Source of the DNA: Candidatus Altarchaeum sp.
Lineage (GTDB): Archaea > Altiarchaeota > Altiarchaeia > Altiarchaeales > Altiarchaeaceae
NCBI GenBank assembly: GCA_018260755.1
Contig: JAGTWP010000047.1
Coordinates: forward strand, 1-10,449
DNA: 10,449 bases
Direction of reading: 5' to 3'
This document shows positions 6,803 through 10,449 of the stretch, piece after piece; the first letter of the stretch is position 1, and every line of letters begins with the position of its first letter. Made by a program: the position numbers and the translations under genes. The notes under the pieces were generated by a model. It saw only the letters and a program-made list of their open reading frames with translations, did no database searches and was not told the origin of the DNA.

Positions 6803-7825
6803 TTATGTGAAATATTCGTATTTCTTTTTTCTTAATAAATATATAAACAACGGTGCGCCTACCATTGCTGTAATTGCCCCCACCGGAATTTCAATCGGCA
6901 TTGCAATTGTTCTCGCAAGTGTATCACAAACAAGCATAAATATTCCCCCGCTCACTGCCGAAAACGGTATTAAAATTTTGTGGTTTGTGCCGAAGATGAT
7001 TCTGACGACATGCGGAATTACAAGTCCGACAAATCCAATAATTCCTGCAACAGATACTGCAACCGATGTTAACAATGTTGCCAGCAAAATTAAAATTTTC
7101 TTTAAATTTTCCGTATCTATTCCGAGATGTTTTGCCTCTTCTTCTCCAAATAATATGGCATTCATATCTCTTGAGAAAAAATAAAAGCTCAATGTGCAAA
7201 CAATAACAATCGGAAATAAAATTCGGATATCGTCCCATGCACTATGCGCAAAACTTCCGAACAACCAGGACAAAATCCCGTGCAATTTTTCTGATTCTGT
7301 GAGAGTCATTATAATCATAATGAGTGCTGAAAACAAAGTTCCTACGATAATTCCCGAAAGGAGTAATCTTAATATAGACGTTGTGTTTCTCACCCTTGCA
7401 ACATAGTATGTGATTAGCACCGCAAAAATTCCTCCAAAAAATGCAAAGACCGAAACGGAAGAAAGTCCGAAAAATAAGAAATCAACATAAAAAAATATAC
7501 CTAAAAATGTTGCAATTACTACGCCGAATGCCGCCCCGCCTGATATTCCCAAAAGGTATGGCTCTACCAAAGGATTCCTAAAAATTGCCTGCAAAACAAC
7601 ACCCGAAAGCGCAAGAGATATTCCGACAAGGATGTCTGCAATTATCCTCGGAAGACGAACACTGAATATTATAAAATTTTCCGTATCGTTTCCGTGTCCT
7701 GTTAATATATTCCAAACCTTTTCTATGGGATATTCAGCAGCCCCAACCGATAATGAAATCAAAACAACAAGCACAAGGATAAAAATCAGAACTATTCCGG
7801 AGGTAAACAGGGAAATTTTTTTCAT
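6803..7825 (-). CDS. btuC: Corrinoid ABC transporter permease (BtuC/FecCD family)
   Basis: This 340-residue polytopic membrane protein forms the channel of a type II ABC importer. It has the expected length and roughly ten hydrophobic segments. Family blocks include LPRIIADILVGISLALSGVV near 53-72, QAIFRNPLVEPYLLGISGGA just after it, LGIDTENLKKI (the coupling-helix region that contacts the ATPase), and AGIIGFVGLVIPHVVRIIFG. Vitamin B12 and iron-siderophore permeases share all of these, so the corrinoid role is inferred from the gene neighbourhood. No substrate-binding protein (BtuF) is encoded in the window. It is the first gene after a 105-bp gap holding a TATA-like element and a palindrome, so it likely has its own promoter. 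No Shine-Dalgarno precedes the ATG. Confidence 0.82.
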   Translation of the reverse strand: MKKISLFTSGIVLIFILVLVVLISLSVGAAEYPIEKVWNILTGHGNDTENFIIFSVRLPRIIADILVGISLALSGVVLQAIFRNPLVEPYLLGISGGAAFGVVIATFLGIFFYVDFLFFGLSSVSVFAFFGGIFAVLITYYVARVRNTTSILRLLLSGIIVGTLFSALIMIIMTLTESEKLHGILSWLFGSFAHSAWDDIRILFPIVIVCTLSFYFFSRDMNAILFGEEEAKHLGIDTENLKKILILLATLLTSVAVSVAGIIGFVGLVIPHVVRIIFGTNHKILIPFSAVSGGIFMLVCDTLARTIAMPIEIPVGAITAMVGAPLFIYLLRKKKYEYFT

Positions 7826-7870
7826 TTTAAAAGTGAGATTATTTTGAATTTGGTGTTCGTATTTGGATTC

Positions 7871-7880
7871 TATTATAAGT
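7871..7880 (-). promoter_or_regulatory. Putative TATA box upstream of btuC
   Basis: On the minus strand the stretch reads ACTTATAATA, a good archaeal TATA-box match, in the only sizeable gap of the minus-strand block (7826-7930). Its centre is about 50 nt from the btuC ATG, so transcription would start near 7850 and leave a leader of about 25 nt. This would make btuC-btuD-cbiB-cobD a transcription unit able to run separately from cbiZ-dph6-asn. Confidence 0.4.
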
Positions 7881-7899
7881 TATACCATATCGCGATTCG

Positions 7900-7919
7900 G
7901 TCTCTATTGTAATAGACAC
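7900..7919. promoter_or_regulatory. Operator-like palindrome upstream of btuC
   Basis: GTCTCTATTGTAATAGACAC is an inverted repeat with perfect inner arms TCTATT and AATAGA around GT, extended outward with one mismatched pair. It lies about 20 bp upstream of the putative btuC TATA box, where an archaeal transcription regulator could bind. It could also be the end of the preceding transcript, although it lacks the T-tract expected of a terminator. Function is inferred only. Confidence 0.3.
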
Positions 7920-7930
7920 TGAATTATTTT

Positions 7931-8950
7931 TTATGGAAAACATTTTGCTCCATGTTTAAAATTTTTGTATTTCATTGTCATTCTGTTGTTATTTGTCCCG
8001 CAAATCCTGCAAAACAACTTTTCATGCCTAATTCCAGCTCCGCATCCTTTACATTTTATTTCATCTTCTTTTGCTCCCTTAACATTTCCAAAAATTTCCT
8101 TAAAAATTTCATAATAATAAAGATGCTCCTTATCCCTTATAATTACTTGGTCTTCTTTTTCATATTTTAATTTCTTTTGTTCAAAATCAGCATTTTTAAT
8201 TTCATCCTCAAATATATTTGTAAGCAATGTCGTTCCGCTCCCATATTCAATAGGTGTCTTTTTTCGCAATACAAATTCTTCAGGAAGTAAATTTAGATAT
8301 GCCTTTCTTAAAATCCATTTTCCAACACCTTTTTTTATTTTCATTTCATCGTCAATGTTCATTGCATAATTTTTTACTTCATCTGAAAGATATGGGCTAA
8401 AAATTTTCATGCCAAAAAACCTTCCGAAATCGTTTGAAGAAAAGTGCATATTTTTCCACATCTTTTTTGCATAGTTCTCTCTTTCTTCCTTCTCCATTTT
8501 TATTAAAAAGTCATACCCAAAGAACAATTCATCCGCACCATCACCAGTCATCACACTACTTGCATATTTCTTTGCAAATTTTAGGATTGTATATATCGCG
8601 ACGCTATTCCTGATTTCCATCGGGTCAAAGACGGCTAAAATTTTTATTGTTTCTCTTAAATTTTTTGTTAAATTTTCCTCATCAATATTCAAAACATAAT
8701 GTTCTATACCTAAAATTTTACACAACCTTTTAGCGTATTTTGCATCAGGAGCATTTCCGAATTTCAGGGTAAATGCCTTAATTTTAGTATTTTTTGCAGC
8801 AACATAAGATAATATTGAGGTATCAAGTCCTGCTGACAATAAAATTCCTTCACAACCATCGTTTATATTTCTCTTTACTTCGTTTTCCAATAACTCCCTT
8901 AATTTTAATGTTTCGGTTTCAATTCCCATTTTTTTATATCTAAAATCCAT
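7931..8950 (-). CDS. Asparagine-synthetase-like PP-loop ATPase with C-terminal zinc ribbon
   Basis: The 339-residue protein carries the synthetase half of AsnB but lacks the N-terminal glutaminase. The PP-loop is LLSAGLDTS at 37-45 (usual SGGLDSS, so the second Gly and a Ser are changed), followed by the AsnB-type GDGADELFFGY at 136-146 and KWILRKAYLNLLPEEFVLRKK at 211-231. It ends with a zinc ribbon C-x2-C-x10-C-x2-C at C300, C303, C314 and C317. Enzymes of this fold adenylate a carboxylate and transfer an amine; without a glutaminase the nitrogen must come from free ammonia, a partner or another amine. The substrate is unknown. The frame overlaps dph6 by 46 nt from ATG 8950; ATG 8929 would cut this to 25 nt and remains possible. 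True asparagine synthetase is less likely given the missing domain. Confidence 0.7.
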   Translation of the reverse strand: MDFRYKKMGIETETLKLRELLENEVKRNINDGCEGILLSAGLDTSILSYVAAKNTKIKAFTLKFGNAPDAKYAKRLCKILGIEHYVLNIDEENLTKNLRETIKILAVFDPMEIRNSVAIYTILKFAKKYASSVMTGDGADELFFGYDFLIKMEKEERENYAKKMWKNMHFSSNDFGRFFGMKIFSPYLSDEVKNYAMNIDDEMKIKKGVGKWILRKAYLNLLPEEFVLRKKTPIEYGSGTTLLTNIFEDEIKNADFEQKKLKYEKEDQVIIRDKEHLYYYEIFKEIFGNVKGAKEDEIKCKGCGAGIRHEKLFCRICGTNNNRMTMKYKNFKHGAKCFP

Positions 8951-9594
8951 TTATTCGAATAAATTTTAATATGTTCGGTAAAATTTTGGACATCGCTTTC
9001 AAGTATTTCAAGTCGTTTTTTAAATATTGGTCCATCTATAACAAGTGTGTGAAATTCTCCGTTTTCGCCGCATAAATCCACATTTATCCTTTTCGCATCT
9101 TCAATAAACCCGCTTATTGAATCCTTTTTTATAATTCTTCCTAATAAAATTTTTGCTTTGTCAATCGTGCATACAACAATTGCTTCAAAGCCATCTGATA
9201 CAAATTTATCCAAAATTTCTTCCCTCTTTCTTTTCCACAACGGTTCATAATACTTTATGTTTAATTCCGCACTTTTTTTCTTTATCCAGTCTAAATGTTC
9301 TTCCAGATCAATATCTCCTGCAATCATTCCCGCAATTCCTTTTTCCTTCAATTTTAAAACTTCCGAATTAAAGTCATTTTCGTAATTCTTCCATGATGTA
9401 ACCTTTTGAATTAAGGGAATTCCAATTGCTTCTGCCTGTGACTTTATTATTTCTCTGTTTATTCCGTGACTTCTTCCGTCAACGGCAAAATTTAAAAGAA
9501 ATAGTATATCCATGTTGTTTTTCATCGCCTCATAACACGCCAGACAACTATCTTTTCCTCCGCTCCACGAACAAAACCACTTATCTGATTCCAT
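8905..9594 (-). CDS. dph6: Diphthine--ammonia ligase family protein (Dph6-like)
   Basis: Dph6 amidates diphthine on elongation factor 2 with ATP and ammonia, the last step of diphthamide formation. The 229-residue protein has the family's usual archaeal length. SGGKDS at 11-16 is the PP-loop, GDIDLEEHLDW lies at 93-103, EPLWKRKREEIL at 117-128, and GENGEFHTLVIDGPIF at 176-191 is the hallmark of the family, distinguishing it from other PP-loop enzymes. It overlaps the end of cbiZ by 14 nt (the ATG lies inside the last cbiZ codons) and its own end overlaps the next gene, so the three are probably translationally coupled. Its place within a corrinoid set is unexpected: it may simply be the housekeeping EF2 enzyme, or a paralogue with another amidation target. 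Confidence 0.82.
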   Translation of the reverse strand: MESDKWFCSWSGGKDSCLACYEAMKNNMDILFLLNFAVDGRSHGINREIIKSQAEAIGIPLIQKVTSWKNYENDFNSEVLKLKEKGIAGMIAGDIDLEEHLDWIKKKSAELNIKYYEPLWKRKREEILDKFVSDGFEAIVVCTIDKAKILLGRIIKKDSISGFIEDAKRINVDLCGENGEFHTLVIDGPIFKKRLEILESDVQNFTEHIKIYSNKWILDIKKWELKPKH

Positions 9595-10330
9595 TTTGCT
9601 CGAAAATTGCTTCTTTTACTGCTGATGTAGTTGCCTTTGCCATCAATTCGCCAAATTTTGCGTGTCCGCCAGTATAACTTATTTTTTGTTGGCATCCACT
9701 AACAATTATTGCATTATCTGTTCCTGTTCCGGTTGCAAAAATTTTTGGATTATATGAACTTTTTATATGTAAATCCTCAAATGCTATCGTTTTTGCCTCA
9801 GTTATGGTTATCAAACTCCTTGCCATTGCCCCATCTGTTAAAAAGGCATTTGTGAGAATTATTATGTTGACAGTTCCATGTTTGATATCTTCAAATTTTT
9901 CTTCGTCTACCTCAATGCTTCCCGGTTTATCAACCCCTATTCTTTGGGCGTTTGACTTCACTCCTGCTGTGACACAAGCACAAATTTTGATATTTTTATA
10001 TTCTTCGGTTTTGATAGAAATATTGTCCATATCTGCACCCGTGAATAACATTGCAGTATCATCGGGATAAATTTTCAGTTCTTTACATATCTGTGTTTTA
10101 TGCTGTTCTATTTTCAACGAGTGACTGGTCCCCCACAATTCCGGCGGATCATAATGATTTCCTACAAATTTTGCTATTTTAAACCCTTCGAATGTACTTA
10201 ATACCCTTCTATTCTTTCCAAAAGAAACGAGAAAGGTCTTTACGCCAACCTCATCATAAAAATGATAAAATATTCTCGCATCAATCTCATCATTTGCTTC
10301 TATGCCCAACGATATTTTTCTGCTTTTCAT
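9581..10330 (-). CDS. cbiZ: Adenosylcobinamide amidohydrolase CbiZ
   Basis: CbiZ cleaves the aminopropanol side chain from adenosylcobinamide (in some bacteria also from pseudo-B12) to give adenosylcobyric acid, allowing salvage and remodelling of imported corrinoids. The 249-residue protein shows the family blocks TAGVKSNAQRIG at 121-132, LTNAFLTDGAMARSLITITE at 159-178, ATGTGTDNAIIV at 199-210 and GGHAKFGELM at 221-230. No signal peptide or membrane segment is seen, so it acts in the cytosol. It is the first gene of the minus-strand block and begins 26 nt inside the right edge repeat. The start ATG lies in the last of three CATTTTAAT repeats and has no Shine-Dalgarno. CbiB and CobD, encoded downstream, carry out the reverse reassembly. 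Confidence 0.9.
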   Translation of the reverse strand: MKSRKISLGIEANDEIDARIFYHFYDEVGVKTFLVSFGKNRRVLSTFEGFKIAKFVGNHYDPPELWGTSHSLKIEQHKTQICKELKIYPDDTAMLFTGADMDNISIKTEEYKNIKICACVTAGVKSNAQRIGVDKPGSIEVDEEKFEDIKHGTVNIIILTNAFLTDGAMARSLITITEAKTIAFEDLHIKSSYNPKIFATGTGTDNAIIVSGCQQKISYTGGHAKFGELMAKATTSAVKEAIFEQNGIR

Positions 10331-10355
10331 TTTAATACATTTTAATCATTTTAAT
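10328..10355 (-). repeat. Three copies of a 9-nt unit at the cbiZ start, with a mini-ORF
   Basis: On the + strand CATTTTAAT occurs at 10328-10336, 10338-10346 and 10347-10355, so the minus strand carries three ATG triplets. The innermost is the cbiZ start. The other two share a different frame and begin a five-codon mini-ORF (ATG ATT AAA ATG TAT TAA) that stops one base before the cbiZ ATG. If transcription starts upstream of it, the mini-ORF could affect cbiZ translation. It may equally be a chance slippage product in AT-rich DNA. Confidence 0.45.
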
Positions 10356-10356
10356 A

Positions 10357-10449
10357 GTAACTATTCAGCCACCCAAAAAATTACGAGTAAATTTTTTAAT
10401 TTTTACGCTCACTTCGTTCGTGTATTTTAAAATCTTTGAGATTTTAAAA
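10357..10449 (-). repeat. Right copy of edge repeat with two hairpins
   Basis: This is the inverted partner of 16-105. Its inner end is GTAACTATTCAGCCACCC at 10357-10374 (exactly conserved). The inner hairpin has arms AAAAAATT at 10375-10382 and AATTTTTT at 10390-10397 around a 7-nt loop. The core ends with TTCGTTCGTG near 10422. The outer hairpin at 10425-10449 has perfect 11-bp arms TTTTAAAATCT and AGATTTTAAAA around a 3-nt loop. The outer stem differs in sequence from that of the left copy but still pairs fully. The window ends at the last base of this hairpin. Relative to cbiZ it has the same orientation that the left copy has relative to mqnA. Confidence 0.85.

Noticed and set aside
6807-7184. 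Plus-strand open frame inside btuC
   Set aside because: It is the complement of a well-conserved permease gene and shows no recognisable domain.
6018-7825. Iron-siderophore ABC importer
   Set aside because: The families overlap in sequence, but the surrounding cbiZ, cbiB and cobD make corrinoid the better substrate. Iron cannot be excluded by sequence alone.
7826-7930. Cobalamin riboswitch in the btuC upstream gap
   Set aside because: The 105-bp AT-rich gap is too short and no B12-box-like sequence is apparent.
219-10330. Intact transposon carried between the two inverted repeats
   Set aside because: No transposase, integrase or recombinase gene lies between them, and all cargo genes look like ordinary metabolism, so a single 10-kb transposon is not supported.

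Overview
The window is AT-rich DNA most likely from an archaeon (probably a euryarchaeote). The reasons are a CbiZ-type adenosylcobinamide amidohydrolase, a diphthine--ammonia ligase of the archaeal/eukaryotic diphthamide pathway, an archaeal-style ATP-grasp carboligase (COG2232-like), TATA-like promoter elements, and almost no Shine-Dalgarno motifs before start codons. Finer taxonomy is not supported from this sequence alone.

There are two convergent gene blocks. The left block (219-3789, + strand) holds mqnA (chorismate dehydratase), a UbiD-family decarboxylase and an ATP-grasp ligase of unknown substrate. The first two fit the futalosine route to menaquinone: MqnA opens the pathway and an MqnL/UbiD-type enzyme acts late. 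The ATP-grasp gene follows the UbiD stop by one base and is the unexplained member.

The right block (10330 down to 3775, - strand) reads cbiZ, dph6-like, asparagine-synthetase-like with a zinc ribbon, then a 105-bp promoter-like gap, btuC-like permease, btuD-like ATPase, cbiB, and a CobD-type threonine-phosphate decarboxylase. This is a corrinoid salvage and remodelling set. BtuCD imports corrinoids. CbiZ removes the aminopropanol arm to give cobyric acid. CobD makes aminopropanol phosphate, and CbiB joins it to cobyric acid to give adenosylcobinamide phosphate. Two ATP-pyrophosphatase-type ligases sit inside this set with overlapping reading frames, and their link to cobamides is not established.

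The most unusual non-coding signal is a pair of about 67-bp near-identical sequences (62 of 67 columns) in inverted orientation at the two edges (about 16-105 and 10357-10449). Each has a conserved core, a conserved A/T hairpin with a 7-nt loop, and an outer hairpin whose arms differ between copies while still pairing. Each copy lies upstream of, and is oriented with, the inward-facing gene block. They could be ends of a dispersed mobile or MITE-like element, or a structured leader/regulatory element. Other oddities are 12-nt in-frame tandem repeats in two genes and a short, more G+C-rich ORF remnant between cbiB and cobD.
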